A stretch of DNA of 27,948 nt from positions 1-27,948 of the IMG/VR virus record IMGVR_UViG_3300024511_000002, one strand, 5' to 3'. Positions 1 through 7,901 of the stretch are shown one piece after another. Numbering within the stretch: the stretch's first letter is position 1; each line of letters begins with the position of its first letter. A model generated the notes under the pieces. It made no database searches and was not told the origin of the DNA. It worked only from the letters and a program-made list of their open reading frames with translations. The stretch comes from a virus. Made by a program: the position numbers and the translations under genes.

Positions 1-7
1 GGGCGAC

Positions 8-712
8 ATGATCGGGATCACACTCGAGCAGGTGATAGACGAAGCCATCACCAGCCGACTCCAGAACGTGTGGACAGCTCTGCCCGGCGTCGTCGTGTCG
101 TGGTCGACCAGCGGCACGGCGTCGGTGCAACCCTTCCCCGGCGTGCTGATCAACGGCGAGCTCCAGTCGCTGCCGGTCCTGACCGACGTTCCGGTGGCCT
201 ATCCTGCGGGCGCCGGCGGCAGCATGACGTATCCTCTCGAGGCCGGCGACAAGGTCATCCTGATCTTCTCGAGCTCGCCGCTGGCCCTCTGGCGCGACAC
301 CGGCGACGAGGCCGACCCGTTCGACGTCCGTCGGCATGACCTGTCGGACGCATGGTGCATCCCTGTCGCCGGCGGCAGTGCGCCCGCCGCGCAGGCCGAC
401 CGCGTCATCATCTCGCAGCCCTCGGGCCAAAACGACAAGCTCCAGCTCGGCGTGGCTCCGCTCCTACCCGCCACGCCACCGGCACAAGTGCCAGCCCTGC
501 CCGACGGCATCGTCCCGCCGCTCCTGCCCGGTCTGCGACAGACCAGCGGCCGCGCAGCTCGCACTGGCGACGCGATCAAGATCATCGTGGATCAGACGGT
601 GGTCCAGAACTTTATCGCCGGCATGGCAGCGGTGGCGGCAGGCGCGCCGGTGACCCCGTTTGACATGACCGGCTGCATCGCGAGCGGTTCCGACATCGTC
701 GAGGTGGAGTGA
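8..712 (+). CDS. Baseplate spike protein, Gp138-N type (234 aa)
   Basis: Probable central spike/puncturing component under the baseplate of a contractile tail. Residues about 30-115 show the hallmark pattern of the Gp138 N-terminal OB-fold family: VQPFPGV, then VPVAYPAG, SMTYPLEAGDKVILIF and a downstream LALWR. The C-terminal half is proline-rich (PPAQVPALPDGIVPPLLPG) and ends in a short beta-like region, as expected for a needle extension. The ATG lies eight bases from the window edge, so a slightly earlier start cannot be excluded. The stop overlaps the next start (TGATG). Followed by wedge and J-type genes, the usual order in Mu-like and related baseplate clusters. The family call is firm; the exact role is inferred from the family. 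Confidence 0.85.
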   Translation: MIGITLEQVIDEAITSRLQNVWTALPGVVVSWSTSGTASVQPFPGVLINGELQSLPVLTDVPVAYPAGAGGSMTYPLEAGDKVILIFSSSPLALWRDTGDEADPFDVRRHDLSDAWCIPVAGGSAPAAQADRVIISQPSGQNDKLQLGVAPLLPATPPAQVPALPDGIVPPLLPGLRQTSGRAARTGDAIKIIVDQTVVQNFIAGMAAVAAGAPVTPFDMTGCIASGSDIVEVE

Positions 713-2466
713 TGGCAAACAAGGCCGGAATCATCAACGCAGACACTGGGGTCATCGTCGGCGTCCCCGACGCGCTCGTGCAGGTCGGCGGCGTGTGGAC
801 TATCGCGGCCACTGCACCAGGCACGGTACCCGCCAGTCGACAGATCAACACGACAGCGCCTCTCACCGGCGGCGGCGACCTCTCAGCCGATCGCACGATT
901 GCCATTGCGGCGGCGACAGCGGGCAATGACGGGTACATGACGACGACGCAAGTCGCGACGCTTGCCACGGCTGCGAGCACTGCTGGTGCAGCACTGCCCA
1001 AGGCCGGCGGCACGATGACTGGCGCGATTGACATGGGCAGCCAGAAGATCACGTCGCTCGGCACTCCGACAGCGACCACCGACGCCGCAACGAAGGGATA
1101 CGTCGACACGGCAGTCGTCGGTCTGCTTGACCTCAAGGGCTCGATCGACTGCTCGGGAAATCCCAACTACCCAGCGGCGCTCAAGGGCGACGTGTGGGTG
1201 ATCTCTGTGGCTGGCCTCATCGGTGGCGCCTCGGGCATCTCAGTGCAGGCCGGCGACGCGATCCTTGCGCTCGCCGACAATGCCGGCGGCACACAGGCGG
1301 CGGTCGGCTCGAGCTGGAGCATCCTGCAAGCCAACCTTGTGGGCGCTCTGCTCGCCGCAAACAACCTCAGCGACGTGGGCAACACGGCCACGGCCCGCAC
1401 AAATCTCGGTCTCGGAACGGCAGCGACAGCGAACAGTACCGATTTTGTGGCACGGATTGGCGATACGATGAGCGGCTCGCTGGTCTTGGGCTCCGGTGCA
1501 TCATTGACCATGAGCGGCGGCACACTGTCGGGCCAAGGCAACATTCGGATGGGCGCTGCGGCCAATCCTGCGTATGACTCAAACCTGCTCTACGCTGATG
1601 CCAATACGCGAACAATGGGCATGGTCTGCTCTGCGACGCCTGCATTCGGCGCAGCCAACGGCCCCTACGTGGGTATGCGCGGCAACACTTACAGCGCGAT
1701 CAGTAGCCAGCGTGGCAATGTGTTTTTTGCTGCTGGCAACCCAAGCACACCGGCGGCGGCTGAGGGTGCGATCATCTTCCTCACAGGCGCAGACCAACTG
1801 CGAATGCGAATCGACAACAGCGGATTTGTTGGGATCAACTATAGGGCCGCAATTGCTTCTAGTGCCACGAGCTATCTGCTGAACTTCGGCGCAACCACCA
1901 AGGGTTTGCACGAATACAATAGCGGAGGCACGGGCAACGATTCGATCAAGGTCATTGGCAGCAATCCCGGCGCAACATTTGGCGTGCAAAATGCGAACGC
2001 TTCTGGTTTTTCCGGCGTCGAGTACCTCGACAACGGCGGCACTGTCCGTGTGTTTACCGGCTACCAGAACAGCACTGGCGAATTCCGTTTCAACCAGCTA
2101 GCTGCTGGTGGAACAATCGTGTTCAAGATTTCCAGCAACAACGCGCTCGAAATCGCAAACAGTCGAGCGGTCACCGTTCCTGTTTCGCTCAAGATTGGCA
2201 CGTCGGGAACGGCCATCACGCAACAGACCGTCTACACCCCGACGCTCACGCCTGCCGCGGTCAGTGCCGGCGCCCCAGCCGAGCAGACCTTCGCCGTGAC
2301 CGGTCTCGCGACCACCGACACCGTGACCGTGAACGCGCCAGGAGCGGCGGTGTTCAACGCCCGCGTGTCGGCCGCCAATACGCTGGCGATTACCTTCATG
2401 CCACCGGCTGCCGGCAGCTACACCCCGCCGGCGGGCACCTACCGCATCGTCGCGATCCGATCCTAG
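712..2466 (+). CDS. Tail fibre protein (584 aa)
   Basis: Probable receptor-binding or fibre-shaft protein. The N-terminal 100 residues carry the fibre signature INTTAPLTGGGDLSADRTI, followed by KAGGTMTGAIDMGSQKI and the collar-type pattern TDAATKGYVDTAV (about 100-140). NNLSDVGNTATARTNLGLG and IGDTMSGSL repeat the fibre-shaft style near 220-260. The last 75 residues resemble a C-terminal beta domain common in phage fibres (FAVTGLATTDTVTV ... YRIVAIRS). ATG at 712 overlaps the spike stop, with GAGG seven bases upstream; a GTG at 709 is the alternative. The middle, about 1580-2200, is visibly less G+C-rich and richer in Asn/Ser than its flanks, as expected of exchanged receptor-binding modules. 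Host receptor unknown. Confidence 0.85.
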   Translation: MANKAGIINADTGVIVGVPDALVQVGGVWTIAATAPGTVPASRQINTTAPLTGGGDLSADRTIAIAAATAGNDGYMTTTQVATLATAASTAGAALPKAGGTMTGAIDMGSQKITSLGTPTATTDAATKGYVDTAVVGLLDLKGSIDCSGNPNYPAALKGDVWVISVAGLIGGASGISVQAGDAILALADNAGGTQAAVGSSWSILQANLVGALLAANNLSDVGNTATARTNLGLGTAATANSTDFVARIGDTMSGSLVLGSGASLTMSGGTLSGQGNIRMGAAANPAYDSNLLYADANTRTMGMVCSATPAFGAANGPYVGMRGNTYSAISSQRGNVFFAAGNPSTPAAAEGAIIFLTGADQLRMRIDNSGFVGINYRAAIASSATSYLLNFGATTKGLHEYNSGGTGNDSIKVIGSNPGATFGVQNANASGFSGVEYLDNGGTVRVFTGYQNSTGEFRFNQLAAGGTIVFKISSNNALEIANSRAVTVPVSLKIGTSGTAITQQTVYTPTLTPAAVSAGAPAEQTFAVTGLATTDTVTVNAPGAAVFNARVSAANTLAITFMPPAAGSYTPPAGTYRIVAIRS

Positions 2467-2507
2467 CGTTGCGAGCCTGCACGGCGTAGCATGGCCGAGC
2501 GAGGTGG

Positions 2508-2888
2508 ATGGTGGCGACAGCGTGGCGCGATCTGGCTCTGGACTCGGCTGGCGATCTGCTGATCGAGGGCGGCGACTTTCGCCTCTTGCAGGGCAACGAC
2601 GCGATCGTGCAGGAGTGCCAGACGGCGCTCGGCCTGTGGCTCGGCGAGTATCCCTTCGACACGACGATCGGCACCAATTGGCCCGGCCTGCTCAACCAGA
2701 AGGGCGTGCGCGATTCGCAGGTTACTGCCGAGGTGCGGCGCGTCCTGTCGACCGTGCAAGGCGTGGCCAGCGTCGATCGCGTGGACATCGAGACCAACAC
2801 GACCGCGCGCACGTCGTCGCTAACCATCTATCTCACCACCGACGAGGCCGCCGTGCTGGCTGTGCCCGTCGCGGTCGGAGGTCTTTGA
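2508..2888 (+). CDS. Baseplate wedge protein, gp25/gp46-like (126 aa)
   Basis: Probable wedge subunit of the T4 gp25 / Mu gp46 class, which links the spike hub to the J-type wedge arms. Visible support: the length, the opening WRDLALDSAGDLLIEGGDFRL, the central GNDAIVQECQTAL and GEYPFDTTIGTNW, and the QVTAEVRRVLSTVQGV segment, which matches the usual alternation of strand and helix. GAGG at 2501-2504 is three bases from the ATG at 2508 and six from a GTG at 2511, so true initiation may be at the GTG, one residue shorter. The stop overlaps the start of the J-type gene (TGATG), indicating translational coupling. The class is well supported; gp25 versus gp46 subfamily is not decided. Confidence 0.8.
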   Translation: MVATAWRDLALDSAGDLLIEGGDFRLLQGNDAIVQECQTALGLWLGEYPFDTTIGTNWPGLLNQKGVRDSQVTAEVRRVLSTVQGVASVDRVDIETNTTARTSSLTIYLTTDEAAVLAVPVAVGGL

Positions 2889-4117
2889 TGCCCGGCCCCA
2901 CGTTCGGCCCATCGGGCCTCCAGATCCAGACAGCGACCGAGATCCAGACCGAGCTGTCCAACTACTTGCAGGCCGCGTTCGGCGCCTCGCTGCAATCTCT
3001 CAACGGCAACACCGTCGTCGGGCAGCTCGTGTCGGCTCTGGCGCAGGTCTTGGCGAGCTATCAAGAGGGCATCGACTACGCCTATCAGGCGTCGACGCTC
3101 GATGGCGCCGAGGGCGTGAACCTCGATCGGCTGGTGCAGAACCTTGGCCTGACGCGCAATATCGCGACCTCAACGACGGTCACGATCAATATGGCCAATT
3201 CGAGCGTGGGCGCGGTCGTCGTGCCGCAGGGCACCATCATCGCGCTCGGGGCGACTGGCGACCTATACGGCGTGGTCACCTCGGTGACGATTGCTCCGCT
3301 CGGCAACGCCAACGTCTCTGTGATCGCGCTCGTGCCCGGCCCGACCGACGTCGCCGCCGGACAGACGACGTGGGCGATCACCACCAGCTTTGTCGGCTCG
3401 AGCTTCTTGACGTTGACCAATCCCACCGCCGGCGTAACCGGCACAGCGCAGGAGACCGACGGCGAGCTCCGCGTGCGAACGCTCGAATCCGCGCACCTGC
3501 CCGGCAACGCCACGGTGGATAGCATCCGCTCGGCCATCGCTGACCTCGATGGCGTCGTCGAGTGCCGAGTGTTCGAGAATACCAGCGACTTCGCTGGCAT
3601 CACGTCGCCGGTGAACATTCCGACGTTGCCAGCGCACAGCTTCACGGCTGTAGTGCGCGGGTCTGCCGCGGCCAGTGCGATCGGCCCGGTGATCTACAAC
3701 CAGAAGGCAGCAGGCATCCAGACCTTCGGCGACACAACCTACGCGGTGACGGATCCTGATGGCTTCACGGTGAATGTGAAGTATGAGGCCGCAGCAGCGT
3801 CGACGATTTTTGTTTCGGCCACCATCGCTGGTGTGTCTGCGAGCTTCAAGGCAGCGATTCAAGCGGCAGTGGCAGCCTATATCGGCACCAGCGCCACGCC
3901 CGGCCTGACGATGGGATCGACCATTATCGGGATCGCTCTTACCGACGTGATCTACGACGCGACCAAGGTCAACGGCGTGTCGACCTGCACAGGCATCAGC
4001 CTGCTCAAGTTCGACACTGCGAACCCGCCGGTCAACACGAGCAACCTTCCGGTGGCATGGAATGAGTATCCCCAGACCGTCGCAAACGATGTCCACATCG
4101 CGCTGACGTTCGTGTGA
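2888..4117 (+). CDS. Baseplate J/gp47-type wedge protein (409 aa)
   Basis: Probable homologue of P2 gpJ / Mu gp47 / T4 gp6, which forms the ring of the baseplate wedges. The N-terminus has the family look: EIQTELSNYLQAAFGASL, then NTVVGQLVSALAQVLASYQEGI and LDRLVQNLGLTR. The central part has TDGELRVRTLESAHLPGNAT followed by DLDGVVECRVFENTSD, the conserved J motif where each wedge domain joins. Length is typical. A strong Shine-Dalgarno, GGAGGT at 2877-2882, lies five bases before the ATG at 2888. The same strand is open upstream in this frame, but the Shine-Dalgarno and the overlap with the wedge stop fix this start. Immediately followed by the next tail gene. Confidence 0.88.
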   Translation: MPGPTFGPSGLQIQTATEIQTELSNYLQAAFGASLQSLNGNTVVGQLVSALAQVLASYQEGIDYAYQASTLDGAEGVNLDRLVQNLGLTRNIATSTTVTINMANSSVGAVVVPQGTIIALGATGDLYGVVTSVTIAPLGNANVSVIALVPGPTDVAAGQTTWAITTSFVGSSFLTLTNPTAGVTGTAQETDGELRVRTLESAHLPGNATVDSIRSAIADLDGVVECRVFENTSDFAGITSPVNIPTLPAHSFTAVVRGSAAASAIGPVIYNQKAAGIQTFGDTTYAVTDPDGFTVNVKYEAAAASTIFVSATIAGVSASFKAAIQAAVAAYIGTSATPGLTMGSTIIGIALTDVIYDATKVNGVSTCTGISLLKFDTANPPVNTSNLPVAWNEYPQTVANDVHIALTFV

Positions 4118-4120
4118 CCC

Positions 4121-4732
4121 ATGGCAGACCTTGTTCAACTTGATGCCGGGCAGTTGATGGTGGACGCTCTACCGAGCGAATTCCGCCGTCCTAAGCTCGA
4201 GGCTGCATGGGCCGCACTCGGCCAGCCGATCAAGGATGCCGACGCCGCGGTCGTGTGGCTCCAATCGGCCTTCACCGTCTCGCTCGGCACCGGCGTGCAG
4301 CTTGATGCGCTTGGGCAGCTCCTCGGCCAGCCGCGGCTCGGTGGCGCGTATCCGCTCGGCGAGACCGATGCCGACTATCGGGGCAAGCTACAGGCGGCCA
4401 TCCTTCGCAATCGCTCGAAGGGCACAGCTCGAGAAATCGCAGCGATGGTTCACGCCCTGTTGTCGGATGCGATCGCGGTACAGGTCTCGGACGTTCCGCC
4501 GGCCGCGTTCAACTTGGCCGTGTATGTCTCATCGGCGTTGTCGAGCTCACAACAGCAGGCGCTGATCGACTTCGCGGTGGCAGCCAAGGCAGCCGGCGTC
4601 AAGATCGTGGGCATCGCATGGTATCAGGCGCCGGTGTTCGGCTTCGTACCGTCGACCAATCCACCCGTGCAGGGCTATGGCGACGGCGTCGGCGGCCCAG
4701 GTGGCGCGTACGCAAATTACATCTACCCCTGA
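4121..4732 (+). CDS. DUF2612-like baseplate/tail protein (203 aa)
   Basis: Probable partner of the J-type protein, in the place usually held by tail protein I (gpI / Mu gp48). Visible pattern: GVQLDALGQLLGQPRLGG, DADYRGKLQAAILRNRSKGT and REIAAMVHALLSDA, matching the DUF2612 layout of an N-terminal helical region followed by a small alpha/beta domain. The C-terminus is glycine- and tyrosine-rich (GYGDGVGGPGGAYANYIYP), as often seen where such proteins contact a fibre. Three bases separate it from the J-type stop; no good Shine-Dalgarno is visible, so translation is probably coupled. The next gene is the large fibre, consistent with this protein anchoring it. Role inferred from family and order. 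Confidence 0.75.
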   Translation: MADLVQLDAGQLMVDALPSEFRRPKLEAAWAALGQPIKDADAAVVWLQSAFTVSLGTGVQLDALGQLLGQPRLGGAYPLGETDADYRGKLQAAILRNRSKGTAREIAAMVHALLSDAIAVQVSDVPPAAFNLAVYVSSALSSSQQQALIDFAVAAKAAGVKIVGIAWYQAPVFGFVPSTNPPVQGYGDGVGGPGGAYANYIYP

Positions 4733-4741
4733 GGTTGAACC

Positions 4742-6649
4742 ATGGCGAACGTGATCAAACAGTACCCCACCACCGGCACCGGAGACCCCGAGATCCTGCC
4801 GTGGGCCACTGGTGGCACGACGCTCGAGCCTACCGCAGGACAAGAGACCACCGGCTGGCAGCCGCAAGCCATTGCTGGCCCGCCCGACTATCGCCTCGAG
4901 AATTACGCACGGCTCAACCAGTCGTTGCTGAATGCGCGCGGCGTGCAGACCGCAGTGTTCCTTGAGTGCTGCCAAGCCCAGATCACGCTGACCGGATACG
5001 CGGCCGGCGTGAATCAGCGTCGAATCACGATCAACGGCGTCAACATCGATATCACCGACGGCGGCGGCTCGGTGACGGCCGTGCGAGATGCCTTCATCGC
5101 AGCGATCAACGGCAACCCCGTCACCGCGTCATTCGTGACCGCCTCGGCTGGTGGCCCAACCATCCTATACCTGACAGACACGACGCCCGGCGAAACCTAC
5201 TCACAGGCTCCGTCGCTGGTCGTGTCCGTGCTGGCTGGCGCTGGCACCATCGCGATCACGAGCCCGGCGACGACGCCGATCGTGCGTGAGGATGCGATCG
5301 CCATGTCTGCCGACATCGTGCTCGGCTCACCGACAGCCGACGACGATGGCCTCGTGAGCCACGACGCGCGCATCGTGTGGCGCAAGTCGAAGGGCAGCTT
5401 TCGCGCCGGCACCTTCACCGGCACGCAGGCCGACAACGCCAACACGGGCACGGGTTCGGTGGCGTTTGGATCCAATCCGGTGGCGAGCGGGCAGAACAGC
5501 GTCGCCATGGGCAGCGCAGCCAGCGCCACGGCCGCAGAGGCCATCTCCATCGGCACGAGCTCGAGCGCGGCAGCTATCGGTTCGGCAGCCATCGGCCAAA
5601 GCGCAACGGTGGGCACGACGGCCGCCAACTCGTTCGCGGCGACCTCTGGCCAAGTCGGCAACACCTGCACCAACGCGGTCGCCATGGCTGGCGGCGTGGC
5701 TAACAATTCCTACGCACTCGCGTCGGGCGGCGGCAACGCGAGCGGCAACTCGTCGATTGCGATCGGCGATGCGGCCACGGCCAACCAATCCGGCGCGGTG
5801 GCGCTTGGCAAGGGCACCATCACGGCCTCGGGCATCGGCGCGCTGTCGACTGGCTTCGCCGGCTCCACGGCCAGCGTGACCGCAACCGCCGATGGCGCGA
5901 TGGCGCAGGGCTATGCCAAGGACACCGGCGCGGTCGTGATTGCCAGCGGCAAAGGCGCACTCGCGCACGGCTACTCCAACAGCGTGTCGGAGATTCGCGC
6001 CAACGGCGATGGCTCTGTGTCTTTGGGCTTTCAGGACGCCGCCAACATCAACGCAGCGGCCGGCGCCAATTCGTTCGCCCACGGCAATGCGTGCAGCTCG
6101 GCGCAGACCTACAGCCGCTCGACGGGCTACGCGGCCAAGACGTCGACCGCCGGCGAAGTGGCACACGCAGCGGCGCCGTTCACCGACTTGGGAGGGACGA
6201 TCCAGCAGGGCAGCAGCCAGCGCGGCTCGGTGCATGTGCTCAAGCGCACGACCGACGCCACCGACCAGATCCTGACGCCAGGCGTCGGCGCGGTGAGCTT
6301 CAATCCTGCTCTCGATACGGTGTATCTGATCGACTGCATGGTGGTCGCGAAGAAAGAAGCGACCGATGACGACTACGCCATGTGGAGCGTCAAGATCAGC
6401 TGCGCCTATGTCGCCGGCGTGTTCAGCGTCAAGAAGGTCGTGGGCATCACCTTTGCGGCACCGGCTGTATTCGCCAACTTTGCGGCTGGTGCAGCGGTGA
6501 CGCAGTTCGACCGCAACGGCGGGTGCGCTGCTTGCACGTTCAATGTTCAAGCCAACGGCGGCAAGCTCGAACTGCACGTGACCGGCTTGGTCGACCCTGT
6601 GCGCTGGTCGGCGCGTATGGATTACATCGCCGTCGGCCAGACGAGCTAG
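4742..6649 (+). CDS. Large tail fibre with YadA-like head repeats (635 aa)
   Basis: Probable trimeric tail fibre or adhesin. Residues 1-210 form a mixed N-terminal region. From about 230 to 460 runs a chain of roughly 14-residue units of the YadA-head type, for example NSVAMGSAASATAAEAISIG, NSSIAIGDAATA and GAVALGKGTITASG, which in trimeric autotransporter adhesins fold as left-handed beta-rolls. The last 145 residues (SVHVLKRTTDATDQILTPG onward) form a beta-rich C-terminal domain with a pair of cysteines in GGCAACTF, a likely receptor-binding tip. GAGG seven bases before the ATG supports the start. The repeat region is protein-level only: the DNA is not a perfect tandem array. Which receptor it binds is unknown. 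Confidence 0.8.
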   Translation: MANVIKQYPTTGTGDPEILPWATGGTTLEPTAGQETTGWQPQAIAGPPDYRLENYARLNQSLLNARGVQTAVFLECCQAQITLTGYAAGVNQRRITINGVNIDITDGGGSVTAVRDAFIAAINGNPVTASFVTASAGGPTILYLTDTTPGETYSQAPSLVVSVLAGAGTIAITSPATTPIVREDAIAMSADIVLGSPTADDDGLVSHDARIVWRKSKGSFRAGTFTGTQADNANTGTGSVAFGSNPVASGQNSVAMGSAASATAAEAISIGTSSSAAAIGSAAIGQSATVGTTAANSFAATSGQVGNTCTNAVAMAGGVANNSYALASGGGNASGNSSIAIGDAATANQSGAVALGKGTITASGIGALSTGFAGSTASVTATADGAMAQGYAKDTGAVVIASGKGALAHGYSNSVSEIRANGDGSVSLGFQDAANINAAAGANSFAHGNACSSAQTYSRSTGYAAKTSTAGEVAHAAAPFTDLGGTIQQGSSQRGSVHVLKRTTDATDQILTPGVGAVSFNPALDTVYLIDCMVVAKKEATDDDYAMWSVKISCAYVAGVFSVKKVVGITFAAPAVFANFAAGAAVTQFDRNGGCAACTFNVQANGGKLELHVTGLVDPVRWSARMDYIAVGQTS

Positions 6650-6703
6650 CCACTAGCAGCCGGCGAGGCTGTTGCCCTACGCTGATCAACGGAGGATCGA
6701 GCC

Positions 6704-7309
6704 ATGCCCACCAACGTCGTGCTACAGCCAGGCGTCAAATACAAGGTCACCAAGACGGGCGCTCCGTCGACTACGCTCACGCGCTCTACCGGCGTCTCGA
6801 GCCTGCCGGCGACTGGATACCTCCGCAAGACCGGCGACGTCGTGACGGTGGCCGATGGGCTGCTCTACTGCGATCAGCCGATCGATGTGTCCGTCGATCT
6901 GGGCACTGTCGTGCCGACCGATGGCGCGAGCACTGTGGTGGCTGGCGCAACGGCAGCCCTGCGACGGATCATCAATACCACCGGGACGACCGCGGCTCCG
7001 ACGCTTGCGACCGATGGCTTTGTCGTCGATGGATACGCCTCGTGTACCTTCACGATCAAGACGACTGGCGTGGTCAAGTTCCACCTCTATTCCTACGACA
7101 TCACCAGCGGAGAGTGGGCCAAGGTGCTCGGCGCAGACGGCTTCGGTGACACGGCCGGCGACGTCGACGTCAACAACACGACGCGCCGCGTCTCCTTCGT
7201 ACTCGACTACAAAGGCATCGATCGTCTCTTTCTGCAAGTGTTCGCCAACGGAACATCGGCGCAAGTAGATGCGTGGGCCAACGTCATGTTGCCGCGGACG
7301 ACCTACTAG
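6704..7309 (+). CDS. Predicted virion structural protein (201 aa)
   Basis: I do not recognise a named family. The protein is rich in Thr, Val, Gly and Asp with alternating hydrophobic strands (YASCTFTIKTTGVVKFHLYS, RRVSFVLDYKGIDRLFLQVF), typical of a beta-sandwich virion protein such as a fibre-associated, decoration or baseplate-accessory protein. No signal peptide and no membrane segment. A strong Shine-Dalgarno, GGAGG, lies eight bases before the ATG. It sits between the large fibre and the lysis genes, and a 54-base gap precedes it, the longest in this stretch of tail genes; I saw no convincing promoter in that gap. Structural assignment is inferred from composition and position only. Confidence 0.6.
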   Translation: MPTNVVLQPGVKYKVTKTGAPSTTLTRSTGVSSLPATGYLRKTGDVVTVADGLLYCDQPIDVSVDLGTVVPTDGASTVVAGATAALRRIINTTGTTAAPTLATDGFVVDGYASCTFTIKTTGVVKFHLYSYDITSGEWAKVLGADGFGDTAGDVDVNNTTRRVSFVLDYKGIDRLFLQVFANGTSAQVDAWANVMLPRTTY

Positions 7310-7317
7310 GGGGCGCC

Positions 7318-7548
7318 ATGGAACACCCTGCGAGCATGATGGCGATACTCGTTCCGATGGCTGGCGGTATCGTCTGGATCGGCACCGGCGTGTGGCGAAT
7401 CGCCAAGTGGACCGAGCGCCAAGATGCGCGCGTCGGTCACCTCGAGGACTGGCAGGCCAAGACTGACACGCGACTCGGCGTCATCGAGGCCGACGTGACG
7501 CAGCTCAAGGTCGATCAAGCGCGGCTCGAAGCGGCGCAGAAGGTGTGA
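7318..7548 (+). CDS. Small membrane protein with coiled coil, i-spanin or holin-accessory like (76 aa)
   Basis: One N-terminal membrane segment is visible at about residues 7-29 (MMAILVPMAGGIVWIGTGVW), followed by a charged helix of 45 residues rich in Glu, Gln, Asp, Lys and Leu (HLEDWQAKTDTRLGVIEADV), which looks like a short coiled coil. This is the architecture of inner-membrane spanins (Rz) and of XhlA-like haemolysins turned around. AGGGGG directly upstream serves as Shine-Dalgarno. The stop overlaps the start of a lipoprotein gene (TGATG), and an i-spanin next to an o-spanin lipoprotein is the usual gene pair. At 76 residues it is short for an Rz, so spanning the periplasm alone is uncertain. 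Confidence 0.6.
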   Translation: MEHPASMMAILVPMAGGIVWIGTGVWRIAKWTERQDARVGHLEDWQAKTDTRLGVIEADVTQLKVDQARLEAAQKV

Positions 7549-7724
7549 TGATGCGAAAGTTTGCTCTGTTGCTCTTGCTGGTCGGCTGCTCGAAGTCTGG
7601 CCCGGCCCCGACAACGGCGATCGTCATCGTCGATGACGTGGTGCAGACGGTCGACGCGGCCGAGGCGGTTACGGCTGCCGACGCTGTCAGCCCGGCCGAT
7701 GCCCCGAGCGCGGTGACCCCGTGA
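7548..7724 (+). CDS. Small lipoprotein, candidate o-spanin (Rz1-like, 58 aa)
   Basis: Translation gives a positively charged start (MMRKF), a leucine-rich signal of eight residues and a lipobox LVGC at 11-14, followed by Ser, so the mature protein should be lipid-anchored and sorted to the outer membrane. The mature part is about 45 residues, rich in Ala, Val, Asp and Pro (SPADAPSAVTP), as in Rz1-type o-spanins, which bind the inner-membrane spanin and fuse the two membranes at the last step of lysis. It overlaps the preceding membrane/coiled-coil gene and the following holin gene (GTGA), so all three are translationally coupled. A second ATG at 7551 would shorten it by one residue. The signal peptide is clear; the spanin role is inferred. 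Confidence 0.65.
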   Translation: MMRKFALLLLLVGCSKSGPAPTTAIVIVDDVVQTVDAAEAVTAADAVSPADAPSAVTP

Positions 7725-7900
7725 AAGGTCGCCGGACCTATCTGGCCCTCGCCGGCGTTGCGGCGTCGATGCTGGTCGGCGTAGCTGCCCGGCATGGTCT
7801 CGACTTGGGACCGGTGCAGCAGGACTTGGCCGATGCGCTCGTGCTGCTCTTTACCGGCGCCGCCGCCTACTTCCGGTCGATCGCGACCACCGAGGCCTGA
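7721..7900 (+). CDS. Putative holin with two membrane segments (59 aa)
   Basis: GTG start inside the lipoprotein stop (GTGA). The product begins VKGRRTY, then TM1 at about residues 6-23 (LALAGVAASMLVGVAA), a short polar loop (RHGLDLGPVQQD) and TM2 at about 36-52 (LADALVLLFTGAAAYF), ending with a short charged tail. Size, the charged KGRRTY start, and two hydrophobic helices around a short loop match the small class II holins encoded beside endolysins; such proteins open the inner membrane at a timed moment. It lies between lipoprotein and endolysin genes, as expected. No amphipathic pore residues can be judged from sequence. A pinholin is an alternative, but the endolysin here shows no SAR domain. 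Confidence 0.72.
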   Translation: MKGRRTYLALAGVAASMLVGVAARHGLDLGPVQQDLADALVLLFTGAAAYFRSIATTEA

Positions 7901-7901
7901 G

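Noticed and set aside
2467-2507. Promoter between first fibre and wedge gene (TTGCGA ... TAGCAT)
   Set aside because: Only 12 bases separate the boxes, too short for sigma70.
5400-6130. CRISPR or tandem DNA repeat in the fibre gene
   Set aside because: Repetition is in protein pattern only; no equal spacers or identical DNA repeats.
5327-6577. Long antisense open frame under the YadA-like fibre
   Set aside because: Composition follows the codon pattern of the fibre on the other strand (Arg/Gly/Ala/His-rich), with no ribosome site or domain.
6650-6703. Promoter before the small structural gene at 6704
   Set aside because: A TACGCT at 6678 could be a -10, but no TTGAC-like -35 lies 15-19 bases upstream.
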